Translations under genes and position numbers: made by a program
Shown: piece after piece, positions 49,464 through 60,866 of the stretch
Layout: the number at the start of each line of letters is the position of its first letter
Position numbering within the stretch: position 1 is the first letter of the stretch
The notes under the pieces: generated by a model
What the model was told of the DNA's origin: nothing
What the model saw: only the letters and a program-made list of their open reading frames with translations
The model's database searches: none
DNA from: Collybia mongolica
Lineage: Eukaryota; Basidiomycota; Agaricomycetes; Agaricales; Clitocybaceae
Direction of reading: 5' to 3'
Assembly (NCBI GenBank): GCA_013420905.1
Contig: JAAXNY010000006.1
Location: forward strand, 1,364,001 to 1,428,000
DNA length: 64,000 nucleotides

Positions 49464-50071
49464 GACATAATATGCCTCCCTGTATAGCCCTTACATATAC
49501 AGTTTTCGCACACTGGCCGTAACAGTTCAGAGTGATGCAGGTAGTCTTTATGAAGTGATATAGCAAAAATCAAAGTAATTTATGTCATCACAAAAATGAA
49601 AGGCACTACCAGGGTTCGAACCTGGGTTACGAGAACACTTTTATATAATCAGAATCTCGAGTGATAGCCACTACACTATAGCGCCGCAGAGTTTACGAAG
49701 AATTTGATGGTAATAGATCAAAAATATAAGGCAACTCTAATCCAACCAGCTTAGATGGTACACAACGTTGTGTGTTGGCTAATAGAGAATAGAGAAATTT
49801 TGATAAATGGAAAGATGGATCAAAAATAATCAAATGGTTCATTTAAATACATGGGGGAGACAATAATCATTATATAATGGCATTTGTCGTTGTTTATAAA
49901 TTTGTGATAAAGGCCGGATTTAACCAGATTTGGCTGAAATATCAATGAGATTAATTTAACCAATAATATTAGTGATCAGGAAAACATCACTTTTTTTTAA
50001 TACCGGGAATTGCCGAGAGACGACGTCAGACTCGGAAAATAGTTTGGGGATAAGTGAAGTTTACGACGTCC
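49464..50071. other. AT-rich intergenic region containing a tRNA gene
   Basis: Between the Ugo1-like and Nudix genes; apart from the tRNA-Gln no gene is seen. Confidence 0.6.
49601..49685 (-). tRNA. tRNA-Gln (anticodon CTG) with a short intron
   Basis: On the minus strand the acceptor stem GGCGCTA pairs with TAGTGCC (one G-U), the anticodon stem CGAGA pairs with TCTCG, and the T-arm CCAGG/CCTGG encloses TTCGAAC. The anticodon loop reads TT-CTG-A, followed by a 13-nt intron (TTATATAAAAGTG) at the canonical position one base after the anticodon. D-arm GTGT...TCAC is weak but acceptable. CTG decodes CAG, glutamine. Confidence 0.88.
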
Positions 50072-51647
50072 ATGTCCAACCCAGGTTTGTCCCTTTCTCG
50101 CTGATTTTATTTCTCACCAACCTACTTATTCGACAGAATCTCCCGTCTCTATCATCCCTCTCCTCTCCCGCGCTCTCCACCGTATACGCTCTACCCCGCC
50201 CCGTATCATCGCCTCACCCCCCACCCGTCCGTCGTTCTTTTTTTCTTTCAATCCCTTCTTTGTCCTAGCTAACGCTTCATCTAGAGCCCCGCAGGGCAGC
50301 CGTCGCTTTAATCGTCCGTGTTGTACCATCACCTACTGCCTCACTTCCATCTTCATCCGCCAACCCCCCGACTCTCACTGAGTTCTTTGAGCTCGACTGG
50401 GTGAATGACCCCAACGCTCGTCCGGAGATCCTCTTTCTGCGCAGAGATAACCCTACTACAGATGAGGTATCTCTTGCCCAGTCGCGACTGAGGAATACCC
50501 AAGAGGCACATGTCGCGTTTCCGGGAGGGAGGATGGAGCCGGAGGATGAAGGTGGTCTCTACACAGGTTCGTGCTATCCTCCTCTCACGTTTCTCTTCCC
50601 TTAACTTCACCATCAGCCATGCGCCAGACATGGGAAGAAATAGGCATCGACCTCGCCGAACGTCATTACACTTCCGTCGGTCAACTCGACGACCGCGAAA
50701 TCACGACCTCACTTGGTAAACGACTTCTCATGATTCTTTCCCCTTTCGTCTTTCTCCAGGTTACCCCTCACGCACCACCCTCCGATCCAGTCTCGACAAC
50801 CACCCTTCATTGGATTCCTCTCACCACCCTCGTTTCGCCTTTCTCAACCCCAAAATGGTCCACCGTCACCGTCGACGCTGCAACTCGCCTCGCACCAAAG
50901 CATTCTACTGCCCTGCGCTTGCTCGTACGAGTTCTGATCGGCAGCATGGAGTTTCCTGCCATTCTCCTAGACACTTCCTCGCCCTCTTCGCCCATCACCG
51001 ACCCCAAGAAACATGATATTCTCGAAAAGGGAATCCCATCAAAGGTTTGGCCTCACCCCACTCAGAACCTCAAGTTATGGGGTCTGTCCCTGGGTATGAT
51101 GCTCGATCTGATGTCATACATGATATTTCCTCCCCCTTCCTCAAAGTTTTCCAGCACCCGAGATGATTATAACTCCGCTCCATCGCCCCTGAGCCCTATG
51201 ATGCAACTACCATATCAGACAGACGGGGAAGGTCTGAGAATGGATGTCGTTGCACCCAGCCTTGCGAGCGTGTTCCCACGGTTCTCATACCCCGATGTTA
51301 ATTTCTGGATATGGTGAGTGCCCTCTTTCTTGTTCCCCCACTAACATTTTGAGTCTGATCTCTCTATCCCCATAGGGTTTTCGGTAAGCGTTACCGCGAA
51401 GTGGTTCGTGGTTGGGAAGCGAGCGTTAGAGCAGGAGGGACTAATGATCGGCGGTATGTCTTCGCTCCACAACTGTTTTCCCGCGCTCGGCGCCTAACTA
51501 AGGCCGTTCAGCATAAATTGGTCAGGTTCAGCCCTCAGTACATTCTACGCAGCTATTCGCAAGGCGCTCGTGGTCGTCATCGTTGCCCGTGCTCTCGGTA
51601 TCCTCTTCGGTATCGCCTTTGCCGGATGGTGGATATTCGGACAGTGA
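50072..51647 (+). CDS. Nudix hydrolase (CoA-pyrophosphatase type) with hydrophobic C-terminus
   Basis: Cleaves nucleoside-diphosphate-linked compounds, in this subfamily often CoA. Six exons: 50072-50084, 50137-50226, 50285-50566, 50617-51313, 51376-51453, 51512-51647; 431 residues. 'RRAAVALIVRVV' opens the fold. The Nudix box spans 115-139, 'AFPGGRMEPEDEGG' then 'AMRQTWEEIGIDL', where the usual RE is RQ but the metal-binding EE and the G remain. The protein is longer than simple CoA-type Nudix enzymes: it has a second half with a hydrophobic stretch near 'LKLWGLSLGMMLDLMSYM' and ends in a membrane segment 'VVVIVARALGILFGIAFAGW'. Membrane anchoring is inferred. The first coding exon is only 13 nt. 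Confidence 0.87.
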
Positions 51648-52166
51648 CTCCAGAGCAAACCTCCCACCCTGATGTACAACCTCAACGCCCCCGACCTTTA
51701 TCCCTTTTCTATGATTATTGCTTGGGTGCAATTTCCTGCATGTAGTCAACTCAGACAGGCAAGGACAAAACCACAGATCGCCTTCTTTTATTATCGGATA
51801 TTTTTCTATTCATGCATGCATAGGCCCCGTGACATTATGACATTACGTAAAATATGGAGGAGAGAGCTTGAACGACTAGTTTTTATGTTGTTTAGTAGCT
51901 TTAAGCAGCCTGTAAGAATGAGGATTCGGGAGTTTTCTGGATAACCTTTCTCGATTAAATAAGAACATACTGAGCAACATAATATTGAATCATCACAAGG
52001 TAGGCATATAATTGATATCTCAACAATTTCCAAGTCGGGGACAATCAACGTTGAGATGTAATGTGGGCTTGATTTATTGAGTCGGATACAAAGTGTGGTA
52101 AGTACATTGCATAACGATGATTTACCCGCAACGATATAAAGGTTTCTTTTCCTGTGGCCGTTGCTG
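51648..52166. other. Convergent intergenic region Nudix / NPL4
   Basis: 519 bp, AT-rich, between two convergent stop codons; only 3' flanks expected. Confidence 0.55.
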
Positions 52167-54494
52167 TTACAAAGGCAAGCCACAAACCTCGCAGTCGGTG
52201 CCTCCATGATCATTCTCAAACGTACAGTGTGGACAGACCCTGATATTTCCAGCAGCGCCCGCACCAGATCCACCAGCGCGCGCCGCCTCCTCGGCTGCTA
52301 TTTGGTCGAACACGTCCTGAGGGATGTCCTCGTCCATCCGCGTGGATGTTCCTGGAACCGATGTTGAAGGGCGGTCAGCTACATGTCACTTTAGATTTAC
52401 GAAAATAAAGGGGAGGGTGAAATGGTACACACGAGCACTCTCCCGAGTAAATGTCATAAGCGTCTGCCACCCCTCGGTCGCTAGAACGGCGTCTAATTGT
52501 GGCAGATCTTCGAGGAGAGTGGGCGACGACACTATTCGCATCAGGATCTTCATATCGTCCTGCACAACACGGGAAGTTGAGGTAAGAGCAAATTTGAGTG
52601 CGAGGAGCACTCACGACCGAGAATAGTTGGGTCGTGCCCAAGAATGCGACGAGGTGCAAGTCACTCAGCCATTTTGCCATCTCGGCCCTCTTGTGTGCCT
52701 CTCCAGGCTTAGCGACGCGGCTATCGTGGATATTCGGCGCGTCGAGGCTAGCAAGGGTACTTATTACCTGCTCGACACGCTGGTCTTCGAGGCCGGGTCG
52801 GTTCTCGATGTGGAATTGAACAGACTGGAACAGCGGTGACGGGTTCTGTGGGAATCCGTGGGTGACCTGATATGGTATATCAGATATGCCCTCGACCCGG
52901 TACTAAAAAACTTTGAAAACGCACGTTGAGCATTAAGTATTCCACAGGAAATGCAGGTTTGGCGCTCTTCTTGACCTCGAGGCCGTATTCGTTCTTGTAG
53001 GTAAAAAACACGTCGGGGACATATCTTGCAGAGCCCTGTGTACGGTCTTCTTCTTTGACTCGTACTGTACCTGGGTCGACGCTGGCTTCGATCATGTCAG
53101 CCTCAACCATCGCCACGGCCTGCTCCGATACTTGGTACGCAGAAACATCGACCTGGCCGTCTGCCGTCGCGGTCAGCACTGCGGTCACCAAGCGCGATGC
53201 AAACTGTCCCGTAGGTGACGATCGCGACGGGATGGGATTGTTCTTTTGCATTGTCGCAGCAAAAATCGCCTCAAGGGACGATAAAAAGAACGAGTTTGGA
53301 TGACGTTTGTAGATATTCTTCGTGCGATCTTCCGGGGTTGGGTCCAGGTCTGTAAAAATATACCCAACGATGGTCAGGGGGGTTGATGCTGATGCCACCA
53401 GTTCACGTATTCGCGTCTCATCCTCCCATGGCAGCCCAAGAGTTAATCCATCCAGCTCTCCCTGTTGAGGCGGTTCATAAATGGCCTCCACGACTGCTTT
53501 AACACCCATAGGTACTTTGTCGTATGGTTCGTACCGACCGATTAACCACCCAAATCGCTGCAAGCCTGTCTTGCGCCACGCCTGGAGGAAGCGATCGATA
53601 ATATCTGTGGATGCGATCTCAAGGTGATCGACCATTCGAAATGGTTGAGATTGTAACGTTATCGCCGACGGCTGGCATGATGTACATATTCCAGCAGGCC
53701 AAGGTGGATGCCCTGCACTAGGACATGGTATCTTCACCTTGTATGAAAGAGGTGTCAAGGGTGGAAGGGAAGAGGCCGCAGAAGCGGTGGCCTTTGGAGT
53801 GATTTTGCGAAGATATGCATGATATGACAGATGCTTGATGGTGTGTTCTTTGTGATACGCGGCGTCATAGGGCTCGAGGGGCATACAGTAGTCGCACATT
53901 CCATTCGGGCCATGTTTACAGAATCGCGAGTCGCGGCCGCGAGGGATCTTACCAGGTTGCGAACGCCAGTAAACGTCTACGGGATCTTCGGTTACAACCT
54001 CCCAGGGACGTTTGGTCGGATCAAGGTCATTTAAAGGCTGCTCTCCAGATATGGGTGCGGCTGCGACGTCACTGCTCCCCGACGACGAAGGCTTCGATTG
54101 GTATCCGACAAACACAAGATCTCCATGGCTGTAGAGTGGTTAAAAAGTGCGGCAGTGATAGCGTCATATCCTTCAACTCACTTCAGTCCGAGGTCTTTGA
54201 TAGTTCTTCCCTTTAAACTCGAAAAAGGTATCTCATGGCCTCGAGGTTGATTGGATATGGTGAAACTGGAGACATCGGCATCTGTCGCTGTTTCTAGGAT
54301 CTAAACGAAATCTTTTCATAACGCTGACGATAAGCCGAGAATCTGGGTGGTACCTTGGCCAACAGGTCAGATATCCCACTATTTGGCTCCAAATTAAATC
54401 GAAAGTTTCCGTCTTTGGATCTTACACGTATCAACTACAAATGTGGGTCAAGTTTGAGAACGTCCAAGACATAAATGGTAAAAGACTGCACCAT
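52167..54494 (-). CDS. NPL4: Nuclear protein localization protein 4 (Npl4), Cdc48 cofactor
   Basis: With Ufd1 recruits Cdc48/p97 to ubiquitylated substrates. Exons: 54494-54492 (ATG only), 54434-54354, 54300-54182, 54128-52925, 52866-52615, 52559-52433, 52378-52167; 665 residues. N-terminal UBX-like fold ('LIRVRSKDGNFRFNLEP'), zinc-binding 'CKHGPNGMCDYCMPLEPYD', a central MPN domain, and a C-terminal NZF finger with Cys 644, 647, 658 and 661 ('CPHCTFENDHGGTDC'). The NZF, missing in yeast Npl4 but present in animals, is retained here. The three-base first coding exon is inferred, since family members start MLIR. Divergent from COX19, 233 bp between starts. Confidence 0.93.
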
Positions 54495-54727
54495 GCTATG
54501 TTTTAGTTTGGCGATAAGATTGTACTTGAGGTAGTATGTGAGTCCCGAGTCGAAAGCCAAACGCGTCCCTATAAGTACGCGTAATGCTGACTCAGCTTCA
54601 CATGTGACTAGTGCCCAATAATCATTTTCTCCCACGCCCTTGAGCGACTCACTCGGCCCGCCTCTGCTATTCGCCGAACCTTATAGTGTAAGGTGGCCTA
54701 CGAGACGCAAGACCCTTTTCGCCAGCG

Positions 54728-55133
54728 ATGTCGTTCGGACGTCCTCCTTCCATGAGCGTTGGCTTCAAACCGACTGCGCCCGACCGTGGATCATTCCCGC
54801 TTGATCACTATGGTCCGTAAATCCGCTCGTGGTATGTAAAGAACGGCATTCCTGACACTGGACTCTACAGGAGAATGTAAAGATAAAATGACATTATATA
54901 TGAAGTGTCTGCGCGAGAACTTAAGCACATCAAGCCCATGTAGAGACCTAAGCAGGGATTATCTTGACTGCCGTATGCAAAAGTGTGTTGCTCTAAATTA
55001 TCTTGCAATATTGCTTGTTCACCCCATGCCCAGGGGGTTGATGGAAAAGGACGAATGGAGGAACTTGGGATTGGATAAAGTCATCAAGAAGAGTGCAACT
55101 TACCCACCACCAGAGGAGTCGCCAAAGAAGTGA
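54728..55133 (+). CDS. COX19: Cytochrome c oxidase assembly protein Cox19
   Basis: Twin CX9C protein of the mitochondrial intermembrane space needed for copper delivery to cytochrome oxidase. Exons: 54728-54812, 54871-54982, 55034-55133; 98 residues. 'MSFGRPPSMSVGFKPTAPDR' is the conserved start. The two CX9C pairs are CKDKMTLYMKC and CRDLSRDYLDC, followed by 'GLMEKDEWRNLGL'. It is oxidised and retained by Mia40 in known members. Confidence 0.96.
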
Positions 55134-55741
55134 CCAACCAGATTCCAAATATATCACCTGAGTGCAACCGAGTTCCCCCTTTCTATACAAGGCGAAATCA
55201 CTTGCCCTCCTGTGTGCAAATATTGCGCCCCATGATACAAATGATTCACCCTTTTGAATGCAATCCGGCATGCATCGACACTGACAAAGCCCTACTGCAT
55301 CGAGTTATTTCTCACCTCGCTTGTCCATGAGACACTTGAAATCAATGGTAGCGCAGCTCAAAACATAGTCTATCCTTTGTGGATGCTAGTATTTTTGGTT
55401 GATTTGTACGATTTACATACATATAAGCCTCGCTTGGCTTCCGCTCTGGCACTCAGATTTTTTTTAGGAAGGTGTTGTTTGATTGCAGCCTAAGAATGTA
55501 ACTAAAAGCGTGTGGGAGAGCGAAGCATACCATCTTTCTAAGAAGTGAACGTTCGATGTTGGGTAGTGACTCAGGACACGACTTTGTGGTCATCAATCTG
55601 GCGTTTACGGCATGCTCCATCTTATGCTGTCCGTGGAACGTTTGTACCTGTAAAAACCTCTTATTCACACTCCCGGAAAAGATATTTGACGCATGGTGGA
55701 CTGTAAACAGTTCTTGCATCCTTTACTGTCAACCATTTTGA
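55134..55741. other. Intergenic region COX19 / GDPD
   Basis: 608 bp without a supported gene; short frames look random. Confidence 0.55.
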
Positions 55742-57337
55742 ATGTTGACTTTATTAGTATACGCACTGCTCGGCGTTCAGCTATCAATCGCTGTCAGGCT
55801 GCCATTCAATGGACGATCAAGGTCAGCTGCCTTCGACTTGCAGGTGCGTATGTTGGACGTGAGCAGCTATTTTACATTTAACAAGGATAGGGCCACCGTG
55901 GGGGAAGAGGAAACACTATTGAAAATACACTTCCGAGTTTTGCATGGTACGTCTCATGAGTTCTCCTTTAGCTTTTTGATCTTTTTGAATGGCATTTGGT
56001 GTTTTTAATTCAAGGGGCATGATCGATGGCGCCAACACGTTAGAAATGGACAACGGAATTACGAAAGTGAATAGGTCGCATTCTGACTACCCCAAGCTAT
56101 CCCCTTCTAACCTTATACCATCATGAATAGGACGGCGTTGTGATAGTTTGGCATGACGAATTTATTGACCCTACAAAATGCCAAGATACCAGCCCTGCTG
56201 TAAACAATTCTGAGAAATCCTTTATTGTATGCCACGCTTAAACTATCGCAGTTTAAAGGCGATCCCGAATTTCCATATGTGGGGAAGAATATCGTTAATC
56301 TCACGCTTTCTCAGATCAAGACCCTAAATTGCGAGTCAGAGCGTCTCATTGATTTTCGTGAGTTCGAAACTCTCACCTTGGATTATATTTTGAAGATACT
56401 CATAGCAATGCAACTCTCATACCCCGGAACAAAAATCTCGACATTGTCTGAGGTTTTTGAATTTGTAGACTGCGCAGATCCTCATCACGACGTTCTGTTT
56501 AATATCGAGTCTAAAATCAATGCAGTGATGCCTCAAAATACTTCTGGTGTTGACGAGTTTGTCTCGAAGCAACACGCCGCGTTTGTGAAGAGCCCATATG
56601 ACCTTAATGCTATCACAGTAAGTCGAGTATTGGGGGAGAACGGTTGGTTGACTTGGAGGTGCAGTACCAGAGTTTTGACTGGAGAACTTTAATCGCAATG
56701 AAGGTTCAAAGTTTCACAATGTCCCATGATGTGAAGCTGCCTATTGAACCCTAACTTAGGTCCTTGACCCGAAGATCACGACATCTGCTCTGGCTTCAAG
56801 GTTAGTGCACGCCTGCAAAACTTGATTTCGGTTTCTGATGTGTTCAGCACAACGATTCTTACAACTCAAGAAGGGATCTCACCCTGGTTGGCTGGTCTAC
56901 GCCTTTCCGACTTCCCGGGGAACACAACAGGGGTTCAGCTCGCCAATGCAGCGCATTCAATCAATGCACAGGTTCTTTCGCCTTTGGACGTCGACAGCAC
57001 AAGCCCAGTGTCTGATCCCACACTGCCAGGATTTATACCCTTCACGACGAAAGAAATGATAGAACAGGCGCATACATTGGGGATGGTTGTAAAGACGTGG
57101 ACAGTGAGTGAACGGTGTATGAGTATCCAAGAACAAAGACGGTTTTCTGAATAAGTTGTTAAGGTGGATCGATTAAACGTGGCTGACCAGTTATTTGACT
57201 GGGGTGTAGACGGCGTTATTACAGACTTTCCATTCCAGATGCGGCGAAGGCTAGAACAGAGGGGATTTGCAATTACAACGCCATTCCCCCAAAAGAGAGT
57301 CCTAGATTGTTTGGCCAAGCATTTGCAGAGAGTATGA
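55742..57337 (+). CDS. Secreted glycerophosphodiester phosphodiesterase (GDPD)
   Basis: Hydrolyses glycerophosphodiesters to glycerol-3-phosphate and an alcohol. Ten exons: 55742-55843, 55891-55946, 56015-56066, 56131-56199, 56252-56357, 56406-56617, 56665-56703, 56760-56800, 56848-57103, 57164-57337; 368 residues. An N-terminal signal-like segment ('LTLLVYALLGVQLSIAV') is followed at about residue 35 by the catalytic start 'GHRGGRGNTIENTLPSF'; then 'GANTLEMDNGITKDGVVIVWH' without its first residues supplies the metal-binding E-D and second His. 'MQLSYPGTKISTLSEVFEF' and 'VDGVITDFP' close the TIM barrel. Secretion is inferred from the leader; the site of action would be outside the cell or in the secretory pathway. 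Confidence 0.9.
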
Positions 57338-57634
57338 GTTGTGTAAGAGGCGAATTATAGGAATAAAAAATCAAATACTGCCCACCCTCTGTCGCTCTTC
57401 GTGCTACCGCAAGGGCGTAATTTTATATAGATTGATAGGTATATGTGGTGTTGGCTTGAGTGATGCTAAATCCATGCCATTGCATGCTGAGGAAAGGTCC
57501 GAAGCGTGACTCTGGATAGGATGGTAGAGCGGAACGGATCGGGAATAGCTCGCAAACTCCGCTCGGTGTTGACCAGAACCACAAATTGACTGCTCATCGT
57601 TGGCTACAACATCCATACCTTCCTTTAATCCTCC

Positions 57635-58687
57635 ATGGCGACCTTCCAAGCCGTGAAAAAGGCGACTAACCTTGTCCCTACCCTTCGTGCTCTCCCTTCT
57701 GGTGTCCCAGCCGCCCCCCTGCTGAACCTCGCCGCGCGAGCACCGTCATCTGGTCATGACCATGGTCACGAAGCCTCAGGCCCAAGAGCGGATTACCAGC
57801 CTCGCTGGGCAGGAGGCATATCGAGGACGTCATATGGTCTAGTTTCTAAGACCATTTCTACTGGTGAATAATAGACAACTTGCCTTATAATTTTTTTTTT
57901 CTAAATAAAGTTTAGCACCGTCGACAGTGTCCCAGCAACATCGTCACCTCCACACCTCTCTAGCCGTTAAGGATGCCCCAGAGGTTCCTGACTTCTCTCA
58001 CTACCGTGCCCCGAATACAGACAGCAACCGTGCTCTTTCCTACTTTATGGTTGGCTCCCTCGGAATCCTCTCTGCATCAGCAGCAAAGTCCACCGTTTCT
58101 GAGTTCTTGCAAACCATGGCAGCCTCTGCTGACGTTCTTGCACTGGCCAAAGTTGAAGTCGAGCTAGGTGGTATTCCAGAGGGCAAGAACGTGATCATCA
58201 AATGGCGAGGAAAGCCGGTGTTCATCAGGCACAGAACGCAAGCCGAGATTGACGAAGCTCGGTCGGCCGATTGGAAGACCTTCAGGGACCCTCAGAGCGA
58301 CGAGGAACGCGTAAAAAAGCCTGAATGGTTGGTCATGTTAGGTGTTTGCACTCACTTGGGATGCGTGCCCATTGGTGAAGCTGGAGACTACGGAGGCTGG
58401 TATGGAGATTCTCGTTATAATATTTATCGAATTCTGACTTGTTATGTGCGAAAGGTTTTGCCCGTGCCACGGATCCCATTATGATATATGTATGTATTTT
58501 GTTGTGCATTACCCTGTTCTTTCTAATCATCATTACTTAGCCGGACGCGCCCGTAAAGGACCCGCTCCTGTAAGTCATTGTGAAAAATACAGTTTTGCAT
58601 GGAGTCTAAACTATGTCTTTTTAGCTCAATCTTGAAATTCCTCAGCACGATTTCAACGACGCTGAGGGAAAACTCGTCATTGGATAG
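57635..58687 (+). CDS. RIP1: Rieske iron-sulfur subunit of complex III (Rip1)
   Basis: Electron carrier of ubiquinol-cytochrome c reductase in the inner mitochondrial membrane. Exons: 57635-57863, 57916-58399, 58455-58489, 58541-58569, 58625-58687; 279 residues. A basic mitochondrial presequence, then the single membrane anchor ('SYFMVGSLGILSASAAKSTV'). The 2Fe-2S head has CTHLGC (Cys221, His223) and CPCHGSHYD (Cys240, His243), with Cys226 and Cys242 for the disulfide. It ends 'LNLEIPQHDF...LVIG'. The cluster-binding domain is split over several small exons. Confidence 0.97.
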
Positions 58688-58860
58688 ATTCGTGCACACT
58701 CTATTCCCGTAGATACTTAATGGACTGTAATTACCGTCCTTGGGGCACAATAGAATGACCAAGAGTCAGCTATGGATCTATGCTGTTGTGTGGGATTACA
58801 TAATCTCTTGTAGTGTCGCTCAGTATGTCTGTCTTTCCCAGACCTCGACGGCCTTCCACC

Positions 58861-59718
58861 ATGACTAGTAAAGTTCAAGTCTTGACGTTACACTCGATAA
58901 CAACTCTCGCATCGCCTCACGGTTTGTACCTCGTTGGGTATGCCTGGCTGTTTGGCATGTGTAAGCATGATTTAGTTAAAATCTGAGAAAGAGCGAGGAA
59001 TACGTTCTGAATGCTATCTGAGACAGCTCTTTGGATTTCATTCTTTGGCGGTATGTGATTATTGAATAGCAAACGTCTCATCAATCAACTAATGTGGATT
59101 TAGGTGTGATCGCGTTCAAAACACTGCGTATGTGGTTGCTCACTCATTTACTTATAGTCTACTAAGTATACCTTTATAATGCAGCACGCCAGCAGTTCGG
59201 CAATCTGCAACACAAGACTTTCCCCGTTTACTTTTTTATTTCCATTATTTTATCTTCCTCCCTCCTTGCTTTTTGGACCATCTCCCATCCTGACGTCATA
59301 ACTCATATTACCCGACCAAAAGTCGCCGATGTTGCACAGGCTTATGCTCTTGCCACTGTTCTCCTCGGTCAGGCATTCAATTATTTTGTCGTTGGCCCAC
59401 TTACCAGCAGGTGAACTCAGCCTTGATTCAAATCGTTAGGTCGGATCAATCTGACGATGTTTAGGACGATGTTTAAGCGTCATAAATTGGAGAAAGAAGA
59501 GGGGAAGGCTTATAACACGGAGGGGGTATGGAAGCGATATTATTTAGAAATTTGAACCTGGTGCTCATTACCTCGCACAGGTTTCCCCGGAGATGAAGGC
59601 TCTTAATCGCAAATTTGGCATGCTGCATGGTGTCAGTTCGCTCGCCAACCTTGGGGCGGTGATTGCCTTGGGTTTCCATGGGTTATGGATTGGAAATATT
59701 GGTTTAAAGGGGCATTAG
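58861..59718 (+). CDS. TMEM205-like (DUF4149) membrane protein
   Basis: Exons: 58861-58960, 59027-59050, 59104-59127, 59185-59410, 59465-59525, 59581-59718; 190 residues with about four hydrophobic segments ('GLYLVGYAWLFGMSLWISF', 'FFISIILSSSLLAFW', 'AYALATVLLGQAFNYFVVGP', 'LANLGAVIALGFHGLWIG'). The conserved region includes 'LPRQQFGNLQHKTFPVYF' and 'MKALNRKFGMLHGVSSL'. The family is poorly understood; a role in membrane trafficking or drug handling is reported for the animal member. Two exons are only 24 nt. Convergent with LEA1. Confidence 0.87.
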
Positions 59719-59833
59719 ATGGATGTACCTCTTTAGGTAATTCGTTACGTTTAGCAGTGGATGTATACCGTGGATATGGAATTTATTATCAGAAAAATAC
59801 GACGTTTCATGCAGCACCAGGTCCCATTCAACG

Positions 59834-60767
59834 TTATGCGCCCACCGACTCTAGTTCGGGCATGTAACCCTCTCGTAAATTTCTTTCTAGCTTCCGTATT
59901 TCCTCTACCGATGTGGCTTTGGCAATCGCGGCCTTGACCTTTTCCTGATCTTCCTTCGACATCAAACGGCCCGCCTTTCCAGATAGAGGCGCAGGCCTAG
60001 GTTCGTCGGATGTCAACACCGCTTTCGTTGATTGTGAAGAGACCGTTGTGGATATCGTTGTCGAAAGCGCAGTTGGCAAGCTTTCGGCTGTCAAGAAAAG
60101 TGCTTTGGCAGTTTGGCGTTCCTACAATTGCACGTCGAGTCATTCATGCGAAGAATCCAATGAGTTCGTTGAATCCGAAGATCGAAGGAGATGGTGCTGG
60201 TGAGCGCACCTTGTCGCGAATTCTCTGGAAATCCAAAACTCTTAGCCCAGAAATCCTCCAGGCAAGCCACTCGCGATACCATTTTTTCTCCCGAACAGGA
60301 TTTCCCAACAACGACATGTACTTGAGGTTCTTCAGCTCTTTTAAAGGTTCGAGGTCGCCCAACTCTGCGATAATATTGTTTGTGAGAACGAGGGTCGTAA
60401 GGTTTGGAACAGATAAGTGGATCGATGGCGAAATCGCTGATATTCGATTGTTTGCAAGTAGTAAGGTCTGAAGGCGCTTCAGTAGTGGAAAATTGCCGAG
60501 TGTGACGATGGCATTGTCTGTAAAATCTATCGCATCATGTTGGTCCTACGAAAAGTATCAGGGCTTAGTTATAAGCAGGAGTTTTTTTAAAAACGTACTC
60601 TGGTGACACCAAGATTTTCGATAGTGGGGATTTTATAGCCTGTGAGCTGTTGTGTCAGTAATTTAGGAGTGAGAAGAAGGGTGCTCACCTCGTAGATCGA
60701 GCTGCCGTTCTTTTATAGGGTTGAGAGCTGCCGATGCCTGGGCTAGTAGCTCTGGAGTGAGTTTCAT
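59834..60767 (-). CDS. LEA1: U2 snRNP protein A' (Lea1)
   Basis: Leucine-rich-repeat protein that binds U2B'' and U2 snRNA. Exons: 60767-60689, 60639-60599, 60545-60210, 60121-59834; 247 residues, the normal size. 'MKLTPELLAQASAALNPIKE' start, then LRR units ('IDFTDNAIVTLGNFPLL', 'LQTLLLANNRISAISPS', 'LTTLVLTNNIIAELGDL') and the LRR cap 'KYMSLLGNPVREKKWYREW', 'LRVLDFQRIRDKERQTAKAL'. The C-terminal tail is Ser/Lys-rich with 'KAAIAKATSVEEIRKLER'. Divergent from SAC1 with 99 bp between starts. Confidence 0.96.
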
Positions 60768-60866
60768 TGTCGACGAACTTGAAGGTGGCGAGTAAAGTTC
60801 AGACTCAGATCATCTTGAACGCGTCTCGTACCATTCTTGCTCACTCCCGCGTGTTCTCCTTGAACT
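60768..60866. promoter_or_regulatory. Shared upstream region of LEA1 and SAC1
   Basis: Only 99 bp lie between the divergent start codons, the tightest head-to-head pair in the window. No specific box recognised. Confidence 0.5.
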
